Shown here: positions 16,501-25,958 of the stretch, one piece after another
Layout of the letters: every line of letters starts with the position of its first letter
How positions within the stretch are numbered: position 1 is the first letter of the stretch
Assembly (NCBI RefSeq): GCF_022828365.1
Contig: NZ_JAJQJU010000002.1
Location: 1-64,000 of the forward strand
Source: Candidatus Nanosynbacter sp. TM7-087
GTDB lineage: Bacteria > Patescibacteriota > Saccharimonadia > Saccharimonadales > Saccharimonadaceae
DNA: 64,000 nucleotides
Direction: 5' to 3'
Notes under the pieces: generated by a model
What the model was told of the DNA's origin: nothing
Databases searched by the model: none
What the model saw: only the letters and a program-made list of their open reading frames with translations
Translations under genes and position numbers: made by a program

Positions 16501-16956
16501 TTACGAAGCACAAGTACCGACTGTTCGCTCTTCTGCTGTGTTACTGGAGAAGTTAAAGTACCTAACGTGCGCACCCGTAGCATCACCCGTAGTCGGACAT
16601 GGAACATACTCAATAGTATTAGCCTCTGAAGGAGCGCTAGATACGCTACCAGACCTAACAGTACTCTCGTCTAAGTAGTATGGTTCGCCAGTCTGTGAAA
16701 CAGAAGAAGTGCCAGAAGTAACAGTCTTACTTGTTAAGTCTGCCAAGCTAGATGGGTACTTGCTCTTAGCTGTATTGTATAGCTCAGCTTTCTTAGCAAC
16801 AGCGTCAGCAGCAGATTTAGCAGCAGATGTCTTTGCTTGGTTTTGCAAACCGTTGTATGCAACCAAAGAAACAACTGTCAAAATTGCGATGATCACGATA
16901 ACGATCAAAAGCTCAACTAGTGTAAAACCTTGATTTTTGATATTCTTTGTAGTCAC
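16501..16956 (-). CDS. Type IV pilin, probably the major subunit
   Basis: 151 residues starting at a GTG (16956) with a GGGGG ribosome site and a dedicated promoter. The class III leader NIKNQG/FTLVELLIVIVIIAIL has the usual G-F processing site and Glu at position 5 of the mature protein, followed by a hydrophobic helix. The globular part is Ser/Thr/Ala-rich with one Cys pair near the C-terminus (PCPTTG ... TCAS), typical of a D-region disulfide. Strong expression signals and a terminator of its own suggest it is the main pilin of the cluster. Confidence 0.9.
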   Translation of the reverse strand: MTTKNIKNQGFTLVELLIVIVIIAILTVVSLVAYNGLQNQAKTSAAKSAADAVAKKAELYNTAKSKYPSSLADLTSKTVTSGTSSVSQTGEPYYLDESTVRSGSVSSAPSEANTIEYVPCPTTGDATGAHVRYFNFSSNTAEERTVGTCAS

Positions 16957-16997
16957 GATAATGTGCCCCCTAAATTGTTAGTTTGACTTGTAACTTG

Positions 16998-17026
16998 ATA
17001 ATACTACAACGTTTTTAAAAGCGCAA
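16998..17026 (-). promoter_or_regulatory. Promoter of the pilin gene
   Basis: TTGCGC (17021-17026), 17 bases, TATTAT (16998-17003) on the minus strand, with a leader of about 35 bases before the GTG. Confidence 0.6.
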
Positions 17027-17032
17027 GCATTT

Positions 17033-18811
17033 TTAATATATATATCTATTCTGCACTGGACGCAAGAATAAAGATTCCGTTGGGCTGAACCTATTATTTT
17101 CACTACCTGAAGTTCCGTCACCAATCTGCCCATTATCATTCAATCCCCAACAGTAAGAGCGCTTGTCCGACATAATTACACAGCCGCGGTTTGCCCCAGC
17201 GGACAAACTTACTACACTCTCTGAAGCAGGAAGTCCATTTGGACCAACATTAACCGACTGAGGAGTAAATGAATATTGAATGTCCGTCCTATTTGCTCCA
17301 AGTTGACCCAATCTGTTATCGCCCCAACAATAGACTTTCTTAGTACCAGCATCGTTCACCAAGGCGCAAGAATGAGCAATGCCAACCTCAACCTGCAGCG
17401 CCACTCCAGGCAAACCACCGACCAACCTCGGCTCAATATGCTTTTTAGGAGAGCCACTCCCCGGAGATCCAGCCTGTCCGCGCCCAGCGCCACCCCAGCA
17501 GTACACTTTACCCGCAGCAATAGCGCAGGTGTGAGTTACATAATCGGGAGAGCCCGACCAAGTGTATCCATCTTGAGATATATCAGTCACATCCTCCAAG
17601 TCCTTAACTCTGGTAGCATTACCATAGCTGATATAATGCGTCGCACCAATACCCAGCTGCCCATACCTAGCTTGCCCCCAACAGTAAGCTCTTTTTTCAG
17701 TGGTTATAACACACATAGTTTGTGAACGAGATCCGCCAGTTGATAACTTAGTAGCAAAATAATTATTAGGAAGCCTGTCGGGGCCGCCCGAGTTAATACG
17801 CACTGGCGTTGCGCTGGACTTAGGGCTGCCGGGGCTGCCGTAACCCAATTGACCCATACTATTACTGCCCCAACAATACACCTTTCCTGCAGCAATAGCA
17901 CACGAAACATCGCCGGTTCCTCCAATTGCACTGATATTATTTCCAGCAAAATCTGCAGCTAGCGCGCCAGTAGGCGGTTTAACCTCGACTGGAACACTAG
18001 AATATTTACCTTCGCCAAAATCTCCATTACCTAGTTGTCCAAATTTATTATTACCCCAACAATATATCTTCCTGACAGAACTAAATTCAGTCAATACACA
18101 GCTATGAAATTGTGCCGCAAATATATCAATAATTTTCCCATTTCTCATATCGCCCACAGAACGCACCTTCACAGGGACATTAGAACTAACAGTAGTTCCG
18201 TCGCCCAATTGACCCATAGTATATTCATTACTTTCATACTTGTCATTATTGCCCCAACACCAAACATTATTCGACAATATAGAGCACGTACGATAAGTGC
18301 CGCTTACTGTACGCGTTGCGTCAATATCAGCTGGCCAAGTAACTGATTTCTTTACAACAGCAGTATAAGTTTTTAGGACTGTGCTACTACCATTTGTTAT
18401 TTCAACGCGACCAGTAGATGAGATTTGAGCGGTAGCAGCCGACAGAGCCGCGCTTCTAGTCGAAGCCTCCAAATTGCCAACTTCAAAAGTCGTTCTTAAC
18501 TTGCTATTCTCAAATACATATCTATTACCAGGAAAAGCTACAGCCCCCTTACAATTGGTTTCTGGACGAAGCGGACCAATTCCACCAGGAACCGAACCCC
18601 ATGATTGCTCAGCTCCATTAGAATCCAAGCAGGCGTTAGCATACGCCGTACCCGCCTCACCAGCCTCTTGGGCTAACTTGTAATAATACTCTTCCTGAGA
18701 GTAGACGTATGACTGAGTTACAACCCTCATAGCACCAGCCAAAAGAGCCAATATGAAAGTACTCATAAGTACAATTAGCACCAAAGAATAGCCATTTTTT
18801 CGTTGAATCAT
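17033..18811 (-). CDS. Pilin-like protein fused to an RCC1-type propeller
   Basis: 592 residues. The N-terminus MIQRKNGYSLVLIVLMS resembles PilX/GspK-type minor pilins, with a hydrophobic helix at about residues 8-28. From about residue 170 to the end there are six to seven repeats with W/YCWGxNxxGQLG and C-A/V-L/I motifs, the pattern of RCC1 (regulator of chromosome condensation) beta-propellers, rich in cysteines. RCC1-like propellers bind proteins or membranes. As a minor pilin this would sit at the pilus tip, so a tip adhesin is a sensible inference. It overlaps the upstream pilin gene by 4 bases. Confidence 0.85.
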   Translation of the reverse strand: MIQRKNGYSLVLIVLMSTFILALLAGAMRVVTQSYVYSQEEYYYKLAQEAGEAGTAYANACLDSNGAEQSWGSVPGGIGPLRPETNCKGAVAFPGNRYVFENSKLRTTFEVGNLEASTRSAALSAATAQISSTGRVEITNGSSTVLKTYTAVVKKSVTWPADIDATRTVSGTYRTCSILSNNVWCWGNNDKYESNEYTMGQLGDGTTVSSNVPVKVRSVGDMRNGKIIDIFAAQFHSCVLTEFSSVRKIYCWGNNKFGQLGNGDFGEGKYSSVPVEVKPPTGALAADFAGNNISAIGGTGDVSCAIAAGKVYCWGSNSMGQLGYGSPGSPKSSATPVRINSGGPDRLPNNYFATKLSTGGSRSQTMCVITTEKRAYCWGQARYGQLGIGATHYISYGNATRVKDLEDVTDISQDGYTWSGSPDYVTHTCAIAAGKVYCWGGAGRGQAGSPGSGSPKKHIEPRLVGGLPGVALQVEVGIAHSCALVNDAGTKKVYCWGDNRLGQLGANRTDIQYSFTPQSVNVGPNGLPASESVVSLSAGANRGCVIMSDKRSYCWGLNDNGQIGDGTSGSENNRFSPTESLFLRPVQNRYIY

Positions 18812-19662
18812 AAGTTATTTATCTTTCGTATCATTAATGTTTGAGAATCGGAAACTTGCTTGCTAGGTGATTGAATTGTCAGAGTAATTTCTACATTATC
18901 CGCACCATCAAGAGCTTTCTTATCGCTATCTGGAGCGTCGCTATTTTTGCTTATCAGCGTTTTTCCATCATAGTAATTAATCTTAAATTCCGAAACTCCA
19001 GTCGCCAAAATCGAATCTTCGCGAAGCTTCATGGCTCGATCTTTAAACTTATCAGCATCCAGGCTATTCATACAGAAATATCCCGCAGCAGACCCTGAGT
19101 ATGGCGCTGGAGGGTAACTGGAGAAATCAACTAAATCATTATAGATAGTCCGTCGATGCAACTCTCCATTCTTCAAAAAATATATGACTATTTTTTTATA
19201 CTTCGGTTGCTGAGTCTTATTTGCTCCGCAGTCAAACTTCGGAGTTCTTAGATACACAATCTCCCTAGAATCGGCACCTCGACCCATATTTGTAGCATAT
19301 TGAAGCAGTATAAGTGAGTTCTTTTCGGGATCAGTAATGGCGCTACTTGAATACGGATTACTTCTATATCTCCATTCTCTGGGCGTCGCACCAGAGAAAT
19401 TTTTATCGGTAGCAAACGTATCCTCTCCATCATAACTACTCACCTTAAAGCGCGAAGCTTGACGTACGTCAGTTTCAATTGCATCCATGGAATTGTGCAT
19501 ATTTCGGCTAATCTCGACTTTTGCCTTGCTGATAGACGCGCTTTGGTTTGCTGAAATTAACATCTGACTAAACACGCCGACGACCATCGCGACAATGACC
19601 ATCACCAGGGCTAGTTCTACTACAGTAAAACCACTCTCATTAGAACGCCACATATGTCGCAT
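18808..19662 (-). CDS. Minor pilin, PilW/GspJ-like
   Basis: 284 residues from the ATG at 19662, preceded by AGAAGGTGG; a longer frame continues upstream without a ribosome site. The prepilin leader is RSNESG/FTVVELALVMVIVAMVVGVF with Glu5. The remainder is a mixed alpha/beta soluble domain with two cysteines (FDCGA, GYFCMN). It overlaps the previous gene by 23 bases and the next by 4, so it is part of one operon. Probably primes pilus assembly with the other minor pilins. Confidence 0.82.
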   Translation of the reverse strand: MRHMWRSNESGFTVVELALVMVIVAMVVGVFSQMLISANQSASISKAKVEISRNMHNSMDAIETDVRQASRFKVSSYDGEDTFATDKNFSGATPREWRYRSNPYSSSAITDPEKNSLILLQYATNMGRGADSREIVYLRTPKFDCGANKTQQPKYKKIVIYFLKNGELHRRTIYNDLVDFSSYPPAPYSGSAAGYFCMNSLDADKFKDRAMKLREDSILATGVSEFKINYYDGKTLISKNSDAPDSDKKALDGADNVEITLTIQSPSKQVSDSQTLMIRKINNL

Positions 19663-20089
19663 GTACCACCTTCTTTCCACTACCCACGCCGGAGCTTGGC
19701 AATCCATATTCTACGATAGACTCCACTTTAATCGGCATCCCCAAGCTAATTGTTCCATTCTTACATCCGTATGGCGCTGATGCATATACTTGTTGACTGA
19801 CCACCCCAGGAAGCCCATCGACATTACCAGTAGTTCTTGTAACTTCATACCTAGTGTTCGACGACGCCGTATTACACTTAAACCATGACGGGGCGGAATC
19901 ATTCGCGTAACGACGCATATTATTATATGCCAGAAGACTCGCTTTATTATGCTGAGCGCTTAAAACCGATATCTGGCTAACTTGCGCTTGCATACTTAAT
20001 ATAACAGCCATGAAAATACCAATAACAACCAGAGTAACTGCAACTTCGACAATAGTAAATCCATCGCTTTTTCTCACTAGTCGCGCCAT
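19640..20089 (-). CDS. Minor pilin, PilV/GspI-like
   Basis: 149 residues. Leader VRKSDG/FTIVEVAVTLVVIGIFMAVIL with Glu5, then a long helix continuing into an AYNNMRRYAND segment and a small beta-rich domain with two cysteines. Overlaps the upstream gene by 13 bases and the downstream gene by 23, indicating translational coupling in the minor-pilin operon. Confidence 0.82.
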   Translation of the reverse strand: MARLVRKSDGFTIVEVAVTLVVIGIFMAVILSMQAQVSQISVLSAQHNKASLLAYNNMRRYANDSAPSWFKCNTASSNTRYEVTRTTGNVDGLPGVVSQQVYASAPYGCKNGTISLGMPIKVESIVEYGLPSSGVGSGKKVVHATYVAF

Positions 20090-20562
20090 ATACTATTCAC
20101 CCTTTTTTCCGACCCCGTCGAAAATTCCTTATATATAATGTTATATTTCACGCAAGTTGCCGCCGTCACGTCAGTTATAGGACCAGAAGTTGACTTCGTG
20201 CAATCTCCATCGTCTATGTTTGCTGCCTCATACAACAATTCGCCATTGCTACCGCCAGACCAATCACTACGATTACACTTGATCATCTCCTTTTTCAGAG
20301 AATCACCTCCTACAATTGACGAAAAACTTTTAATAAGATCAGCGCAGGAAGGATACTCGTGTCCAATAGAACTAACATCTTTATACTTGTAATATCGCTC
20401 CAACCTCAAAGACAACTCAGATACATCGGCTTTTTGCTCCTGATCTCTAGTCAAATTCAAAAATCTTCCGCCACCAACAAACGCGATACTAGCCAAAATC
20501 GACACAACCACAATAACCACTGCCACTTCAACTATCGTATAGCCACCCGTCCCACGATTCAT
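20077..20562 (-). CDS. Minor pilin, GspH/PilE-like
   Basis: 161 residues from the ATG at 20562. TACAAT ends 6 bases before this ATG, so an in-frame ATG at 20580 is upstream of the transcript. The leader is NRGTGG/YTIVEVAVVIVVVSIL: Tyr replaces Phe at position 1 of the mature protein, Glu5 is kept. The soluble part has four cysteines. First gene of the minor-pilin operon. Confidence 0.8.
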   Translation of the reverse strand: MNRGTGGYTIVEVAVVIVVVSILASIAFVGGGRFLNLTRDQEQKADVSELSLRLERYYKYKDVSSIGHEYPSCADLIKSFSSIVGGDSLKKEMIKCNRSDWSGGSNGELLYEAANIDDGDCTKSTSGPITDVTAATCVKYNIIYKEFSTGSEKRVNSIWRD

Positions 20563-20600
20563 ATCAATATTGTAGCGCAAATCTACAAAAAAGCATATGC

Positions 20601-21629
20601 TTATTGTCGGGAAAGTTCTAGCGGTTCTTGCTCAATTTTTATACCGAACTTGTCAAAGACAATTTGCACAATTTCCTCACGAATCGCCGCCAAGTCATCA
20701 TATCCTGTTGCCGAATCATTCACAAGCACCAACGCGTTCTTCTCATAAACCCGCATGCCGTGACTGCGATAACCCCTTAAGCCAGCCTTATCTATCAACC
20801 AACCTGTCGGGATTTTATATCTTCCGTCAGACATTGCATAATTTGGAATGTCGCTATATTCTTTTTGCAACTCTTCCAATTTCCATTTTTCAACCAGCGC
20901 GTTTTTGAAGAAAGAGCCTGCACTTGGCAATTCCGCTGGGTCTGGCAATTTTTCCGAACGAATATTAAGAACTGCCACGCGAATCACTGACAAATTGACC
21001 TCACGAATATCATTTTCATCAATATATTTCTGCAAAGAAGCGTAGTATGGCGGTTTCGGCTCTGCTTTATTTAGTCGCAAAGTAATATTCAGAATACAAT
21101 ATCGCCCTTTTTCCTTGTCGCGAAAAATACTGTTTCGATAAGAAAAGTCACATTCATCAGCAGAAATAGTTACAATTGTGTCGGTTTTTGAATCGTAAGC
21201 CTCCAGACTAATCAACGTGTCGGCAATTTCTTGACCGTACGCCCCAACGTTCTGGACCGGCGCAGCTCCAGCCGTTCCAGGAATTCCCGACATAGCTTCA
21301 ATTCCCTGAAGTCCAAGTCCAATAACCCTCTCAACAACCTCGTCCCAGACTTCGCCCGCACCAATTTTCACATCAGTTGTTTCGTCAGCTTCAGAGATAA
21401 TCTCAAAACCTTTAATCCTATTCAACAGTACAATCCCTTCAAAAACCTCATCATGCGTAATCACATTACTGCCACCACCCAACACAAAAATTGGCAAATT
21501 TTCCTTTCGGGCATTACGATATAACGACACAACATCACTAGCAGAATCCGCTGTCGCCATATAGCGAGCCTCACCTCCCAATTTCATAGTTGTGTATTGT
21601 TTCAGTGATATATTAGTCATGACGTCCAT
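20601..21629 (-). CDS. murB: UDP-N-acetylenolpyruvoylglucosamine reductase
   Basis: 342 residues, FAD-dependent, reducing the MurA product to UDP-MurNAc. Signatures: NISLKQYTTMKLGGEARY at the N-terminus, VLGGGSNVI, the substrate region SGIPGTAGAAPVQNVGAYGQE, FSYRNSIF, and PSAGSFFKN near the C-terminal third. Length matches type I MurB. TATACT ends 6 bases before the ATG at 21629 (leaderless). It lies 20 bases upstream of the minor-pilin operon, whose first gene has its own -10 box at the murB 3' end. Confidence 0.95.
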   Translation of the reverse strand: MDVMTNISLKQYTTMKLGGEARYMATADSASDVVSLYRNARKENLPIFVLGGGSNVITHDEVFEGIVLLNRIKGFEIISEADETTDVKIGAGEVWDEVVERVIGLGLQGIEAMSGIPGTAGAAPVQNVGAYGQEIADTLISLEAYDSKTDTIVTISADECDFSYRNSIFRDKEKGRYCILNITLRLNKAEPKPPYYASLQKYIDENDIREVNLSVIRVAVLNIRSEKLPDPAELPSAGSFFKNALVEKWKLEELQKEYSDIPNYAMSDGRYKIPTGWLIDKAGLRGYRSHGMRVYEKNALVLVNDSATGYDDLAAIREEIVQIVFDKFGIKIEQEPLELSRQ

Positions 21630-21683
21630 GCATATAGTATATCATTTTACTCGACCGTCATCTATGATATAATAACTTCATAC

Positions 21684-21760
21684 GCACCCGTAGCTCAGCG
21701 GATTAGAGTACTTGGCTTCGAACCAAGGGGTCGCAAGTTCGAATCTTGCCGGGTGTACCA
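21684..21760 (+). tRNA. tRNA-Arg (TCG)
   Basis: Anticodon stem CTTGG/CCAAG with loop CTTCGAA gives TCG. Acceptor GCACCCG/CGGGTGT, discriminator A, encoded CCA. A TATAAT box lies about 15 bases upstream. Confidence 0.95.
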
Positions 21761-21766
21761 AAATAG

Positions 21767-21790
21767 CTCGTCATTATGACGGGTTTTTAT
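21767..21790 (+). terminator. Terminator after tRNA-Arg(TCG)
   Basis: CTCGTCA and TGACGGG form a stem followed by TTTTTATTT. Confidence 0.75.
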
Positions 21791-21829
21791 TTATGACTAC
21801 ACCATAAAAACACCAGTCGAGCGGCTGGG

Positions 21830-24280
21830 CTAGCTATTCAATGGCGGGTTCTGAATCTCTGGCGATATTTGCGCAGATTGTGAACCTAAAATTTGGCGAA
21901 TTTGATCAGCGGTGATAATTGTGGTCGAGCCAGGCGCGACAGTTCCCGCCAGCATTTGCTTAGCGACGGTATTCTCGACAGCTCGCTGAACAACGCGGCG
22001 CATCGGGCGAGCTCCCAATCTTGGATCATAGCCAGCCTCGACCAACAATTTCCTACCTTCTTCCTCGACCGCAACTTGAATTTTTTGCGGCGCCAAGGTT
22101 TTATTGACTCCCGCCAAAATCAAATCAACAACCTGCAACAACTCCTCTTTTCCTAGTGGACGGAACAAAACGATTTCATCAAAACGGTTCAAGAATTCTG
22201 GGCGGAATAAATTGGCATTAATCAACTCGTTAATAAATGTCTGCTCGAATTGCTCCAATTGATAGCCTCGCTCAATATATTCACGAATTCTATCCGCGCC
22301 AGCATTTGACGTCGCAATTACAATCGTATCGCGAAAACTAATTTCTCGGTTGTTTTCATCACGAAGTATTCCTTCATCCAAAAGCTGCAAAAGCGTCGTC
22401 AGAACCTGAGGATGAGCCTTTTCAATTTCGTCCAAAAGCACGACAGAGAACGGACGCTTCTGAACTTGAGCAGTCAAACTCCCTGGATCTCGCGCGCCAT
22501 CCGCAATTAACCTAGCCACGTCATCCGGCCTGACAAATTCGTTCAAATCCAAGCGAATCATATTGCCTTCACCGCCAAAATAAACATCCGCCAAAGCTTT
22601 AGAAAGCTCCGTTTTACCAACACCAGTCGGACCAAGAAATAGGAATGCGCCAATCGGTCGATTCTGATCTCTAACACCTGTGCGCGCGCGGCGAATAGCG
22701 TCAGAAACAACTGTCACGGCTCGCGTCTGATTGATCATTCGCTGATGAATTAATGACTCCAAGTTTAACAATTTTTCCTTTTCGTCGCTCAAAGATGCTA
22801 CCGAAATTTTTATGCCAAGAGTTTTTTCGATCGCGTCATCCACAGATTGCGCGGTCACTAGCCCGCCGCTGGCATAACTTGCCGCCGCTTCCAAAATTTT
22901 CAACGCCTTACCTGGCATCACCAAATCTTGAACATAGCGATCGCCAACACGATACGCCTCCGCCAGCGCCTGATACATATATGTCACTTTGTGCTGCGCC
23001 TCAAATAAAACCAATTGATCGCGCATAATTTTCATAGTTTCAGGTTCGTTTGACGGCTGAATTGCAATTGTATTCAAAGCGTGAGCAAGCTGTGGCTTAG
23101 TCTGAGAAATTTGCAAAAATCGCTGATCGTCCATCGTTAAAATCGTCCTAAGTCTGCCCGCCTCCAGAATTGGCAATAACACATTACTCAAGTCAACCGA
23201 ACCAACGCCTTCTTCGAAAAATAATTGCGCATTGTCCAGACACAAAATCACATTTTTCGACAGAAAAGCCTCGTTCAAAATCATCGTAACTAGATTTTCC
23301 AATTCCCCGCGACCCGACGCTACGCTGATCAACGACGACGCGTCCAGCATAAAAATTTGCTGATACATCAGCGAACCAGGAACGCCTCGATGCCCGTCAA
23401 TCAGCATTTCCGCAAACGCCGACACGACAGTACTTTTTCCCGCACCGTCAGCACCAACCAGCGTAATATTCTGCCGCCCGCCAGAACTAAACGTTTTAAG
23501 CATCTGCCCCAGCGCCTCCTCGTGCGCAGCCAACTTAGTTGTAAACGCGCCGCCAGATACACTGACGCTAATATTCTGAGCAAATCGACTCAGCAGTGGC
23601 GTATAACCAAAAGACCAATCCCTAGCAATTCCGCCAGTATTTAGCGGCTTCTCTTTATATTGATCAATCAGCGCCTTTATTCGCTCATACCATCGAATAG
23701 CCTCCTCGATATCATGAAAATCGATCTTCATATTCGCCAGCAAAGAATCGTGCTGTGGCAATTGCTTCACTATCGCCGCCGCCAAAACCGCGCTAGTAAT
23801 CTTCGGACTTTCCGTGCTCTGCCAAATTTCAATCGCCGCTTTCCAAATCTGCTCCGTTCGATTCGGATCGTCGACGGAAATATTGCGCAAGAAATTCGGT
23901 GTCAAACCCAGCCGCACTGCCAAAAATTGCCCGGCTCGCGTGCCTGTAATCGCCTCAGCAATATCAATCGGCGTCGGTCTGCGCGGCAATTTGCCCAAAA
24001 CGTCCGCCGCCATCACATCGTCAATTGTCTTAGGATTTTTACTAATTTCCGCCGTCTTAAGATCTTTTTCCCACCAAATCGACACCATAATCATTGGACC
24101 ACTCAGACCAAATAATAGCCAGCCAATCGCCCCGTGTTCAATCAACAACCACAAACCAAGTAGCACCATCATAATACCTACAGCTATCGCCACGATATGC
24201 CAAGCATTGCCAAACCTTACAGAAAATCGCGATTTCTGAGATCGTAAACTGTCGTAATTAAATCTCGGCTCTATTTCCAT
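21830..24280 (-). CDS. Membrane-anchored ClpA/ClpC-like double AAA+ ATPase
   Basis: 816 residues from the ATG at 24280 (GGGAG site 7 bases upstream; overlaps the preceding gene by 10). Two membrane helices at about residues 22-72 replace the usual soluble start. A Clp-N-like helical region follows, then AAA1 with an altered Walker A (GADGAGKST, about 275) and a Walker B-like ILCLDN. AAA2 is canonical: GPTGVGKTE (about 565), LLDEIEKAHP, TSNAG, an Arg finger region LFRPEFLNRFDEI and sensor 2 GARPMRR. It should unfold or thread proteins at the membrane. No ClpP-binding loop can be identified by eye, so degradation coupling is uncertain. Confidence 0.88.
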   Translation of the reverse strand: MEIEPRFNYDSLRSQKSRFSVRFGNAWHIVAIAVGIMMVLLGLWLLIEHGAIGWLLFGLSGPMIMVSIWWEKDLKTAEISKNPKTIDDVMAADVLGKLPRRPTPIDIAEAITGTRAGQFLAVRLGLTPNFLRNISVDDPNRTEQIWKAAIEIWQSTESPKITSAVLAAAIVKQLPQHDSLLANMKIDFHDIEEAIRWYERIKALIDQYKEKPLNTGGIARDWSFGYTPLLSRFAQNISVSVSGGAFTTKLAAHEEALGQMLKTFSSGGRQNITLVGADGAGKSTVVSAFAEMLIDGHRGVPGSLMYQQIFMLDASSLISVASGRGELENLVTMILNEAFLSKNVILCLDNAQLFFEEGVGSVDLSNVLLPILEAGRLRTILTMDDQRFLQISQTKPQLAHALNTIAIQPSNEPETMKIMRDQLVLFEAQHKVTYMYQALAEAYRVGDRYVQDLVMPGKALKILEAAASYASGGLVTAQSVDDAIEKTLGIKISVASLSDEKEKLLNLESLIHQRMINQTRAVTVVSDAIRRARTGVRDQNRPIGAFLFLGPTGVGKTELSKALADVYFGGEGNMIRLDLNEFVRPDDVARLIADGARDPGSLTAQVQKRPFSVVLLDEIEKAHPQVLTTLLQLLDEGILRDENNREISFRDTIVIATSNAGADRIREYIERGYQLEQFEQTFINELINANLFRPEFLNRFDEIVLFRPLGKEELLQVVDLILAGVNKTLAPQKIQVAVEEEGRKLLVEAGYDPRLGARPMRRVVQRAVENTVAKQMLAGTVAPGSTTIITADQIRQILGSQSAQISPEIQNPPLNS

Positions 24281-24651
24281 ACAGAAACTCCCAATTGCCA
24301 TAAAATAATTCCGATAAACGGCATCAGCGGCAGCGCCAGCCACATAATAATTCCTACAATCATCCACAAAAATCGTAGCAATATCATCAATATTCCAATA
24401 ATTATCACCATAGAGCGCACCACCGCGCCAATTACTCGCGAAAACATTTTGTCAAAAAACGCAGATAGCTGCACAGATAAGTCGCCGCCAACCGGAGCGG
24501 CTGAAATCTGGCGAAACGGATTGAATAAGGTTTTCAAAAGTAGCCCGACTGAGAAAAAATCTGCGGTTCGTAAAACGCTCAGAAAACTTTGTCGGATATA
24601 TTGCAACAAGCCATTGCCATACCACCACTGAAAGATACCCACCAAAAACAT
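24271..24651 (-). CDS. Small membrane protein upstream of the Clp-like gene
   Basis: 126 residues from the ATG at 24651, with TACAAT ending 6 bases before it (leaderless); longer in-frame starts lie upstream of that box. Starts MFLVGIFQWWYG, has an amphipathic stretch (LFNPFRQISAAPVGG), then two or three hydrophobic segments in the C-terminal half. The last codons overlap the start of the Clp-like gene, so the two are coupled and may form a complex. Family not recognised. Confidence 0.7.
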   Translation of the reverse strand: MFLVGIFQWWYGNGLLQYIRQSFLSVLRTADFFSVGLLLKTLFNPFRQISAAPVGGDLSVQLSAFFDKMFSRVIGAVVRSMVIIIGILMILLRFLWMIVGIIMWLALPLMPFIGIILWQLGVSVWK

Positions 24652-24657
24652 ATTGAT

Positions 24658-24688
24658 ATTGTAGCACATCGACCCGGCAGAGTATAAT
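24658..24688. promoter_or_regulatory. Divergent -10 boxes for 24271-24651 and murT
   Basis: Minus TACAAT (24658-24663) is 6 bases from the ATG at 24651; plus TATAAT (24683-24688) is 7 bases from the ATG at 24696. Confidence 0.6.
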
Positions 24689-24695
24689 AGACAAT

Positions 24696-25958
24696 ATGGC
24701 AAGACAGATGATTAGTACTATTATTGGCAAAAGCGTCAAGAAAGTCGCTAAATTACGCGGTGGCGGTTCAGCCTTGCCGGGTTTGGTGATTGAAAAAATT
24801 GACCCAAAATTTATTCAAAGAACGTTGGCAGATTTACCGCAAGGCGTGGTGATTATCAGCGGAACGAATGGGAAAACGACGACGACAAAAATCGTCGTAG
24901 AGTTGCTGGAATCAGTCGGACTGAAAGTCTTCACCAATCGCACTGGTAGCAATTTTTCCCGAGGCGTGGCAGCGGCGCTACTTGACGAGGTTAATATCCG
25001 CGGCAAGCTGGATGCCGACATTGCAGTTCTGGAACTGGACGAGGCTTGGGCGGTTAAGTTTGTGCAAATTGTTCGTCCGCGCTTTTCCCTGCTTCTGAAT
25101 GTTATGCGCGATCAATTGGACAGATTTGGAGAAATCGACAATACAGCCGCATTGCTTCAAAAAATAGCTGAAGCAACCAGCAACACTGTCGTTCTCAACC
25201 GCGACGATCCGCGAATTTTTAAGATTAGCGAACATATTCAGGCTAAAAAAGCTTTCTTCGGCACAACCAGCGAATTACTTCAATTGATGCCAACGGACGA
25301 CACTCTAAAATACGGAACCGCGGTCGCAAATCAAAGCGTAGTTGCCGATGTCTTATTGAAAAAAATTAACGCTCAACAGGCAACTTTTCAAATTGACAAT
25401 AAAGAAATTGACGTAGATCTGCAACTCACTGGAGTTTACAATCTTCTCAATGCGGCGGCGGCGGTTGCTCTGGCTCGACAAATAGCGGGACCGGAAATTA
25501 CCGATACGATTTTATCTGCGCTGGAAAATATAAAGCCGGCGTTTGGTCGTGGCGAAACGATTTACCTGAATGGCACGCCAATTGAGCTTATTTTGGTGAA
25601 AAATCCAAGCGGCTTTCGGCTGGCACTTCTGTCGTTCGCCAAAAATAATAGTGCTACGATGATCGCCGTTAATGACAATTACGCCGACGGACGAGATGTA
25701 AGTTGGTTCTGGGACGTCGATTTTTCGCTATTAAAAAACGTAGCAATGATCAGCGGCGTGCGTGCTTACGATATGGCTTTGCGGCTTCAATATGATGACA
25801 TTCCAATTGGGAAAATTGACACCAATATTTCGAAAGCCCTGGAAGATTTCATTAATACTAATCCCGACGAGCCAAAACAGATTTTTTGTAGCTACACAGC
25901 CATGACAGCAATTCGTCGCCTACTGAGCGAAAAAACCGACGTGGAGGAAATATCATAA
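24696..25958 (+). CDS. murT: Lipid II isoglutaminyl synthase, Mur ligase subunit
   Basis: 420 residues, a Mur-ligase family protein that with GatD amidates the D-Glu of the peptidoglycan stem. The ATP loop is SGTNGKTTTTK (about 54-64), with TNRTGSNFSRG, LELDEAW and NVMRDQLDRFGE as in MurT. The four-Cys zinc ribbon found in the middle domain of characterised MurT is not present: no paired cysteines are seen there. The C-terminal DUF1727 region begins near residue 280 and includes SGVRAYDMALRLQYDD. Overlaps gatD by one base. Leaderless by its -10 position. Confidence 0.92.
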   Translation: MARQMISTIIGKSVKKVAKLRGGGSALPGLVIEKIDPKFIQRTLADLPQGVVIISGTNGKTTTTKIVVELLESVGLKVFTNRTGSNFSRGVAAALLDEVNIRGKLDADIAVLELDEAWAVKFVQIVRPRFSLLLNVMRDQLDRFGEIDNTAALLQKIAEATSNTVVLNRDDPRIFKISEHIQAKKAFFGTTSELLQLMPTDDTLKYGTAVANQSVVADVLLKKINAQQATFQIDNKEIDVDLQLTGVYNLLNAAAAVALARQIAGPEITDTILSALENIKPAFGRGETIYLNGTPIELILVKNPSGFRLALLSFAKNNSATMIAVNDNYADGRDVSWFWDVDFSLLKNVAMISGVRAYDMALRLQYDDIPIGKIDTNISKALEDFINTNPDEPKQIFCSYTAMTAIRRLLSEKTDVEEIS

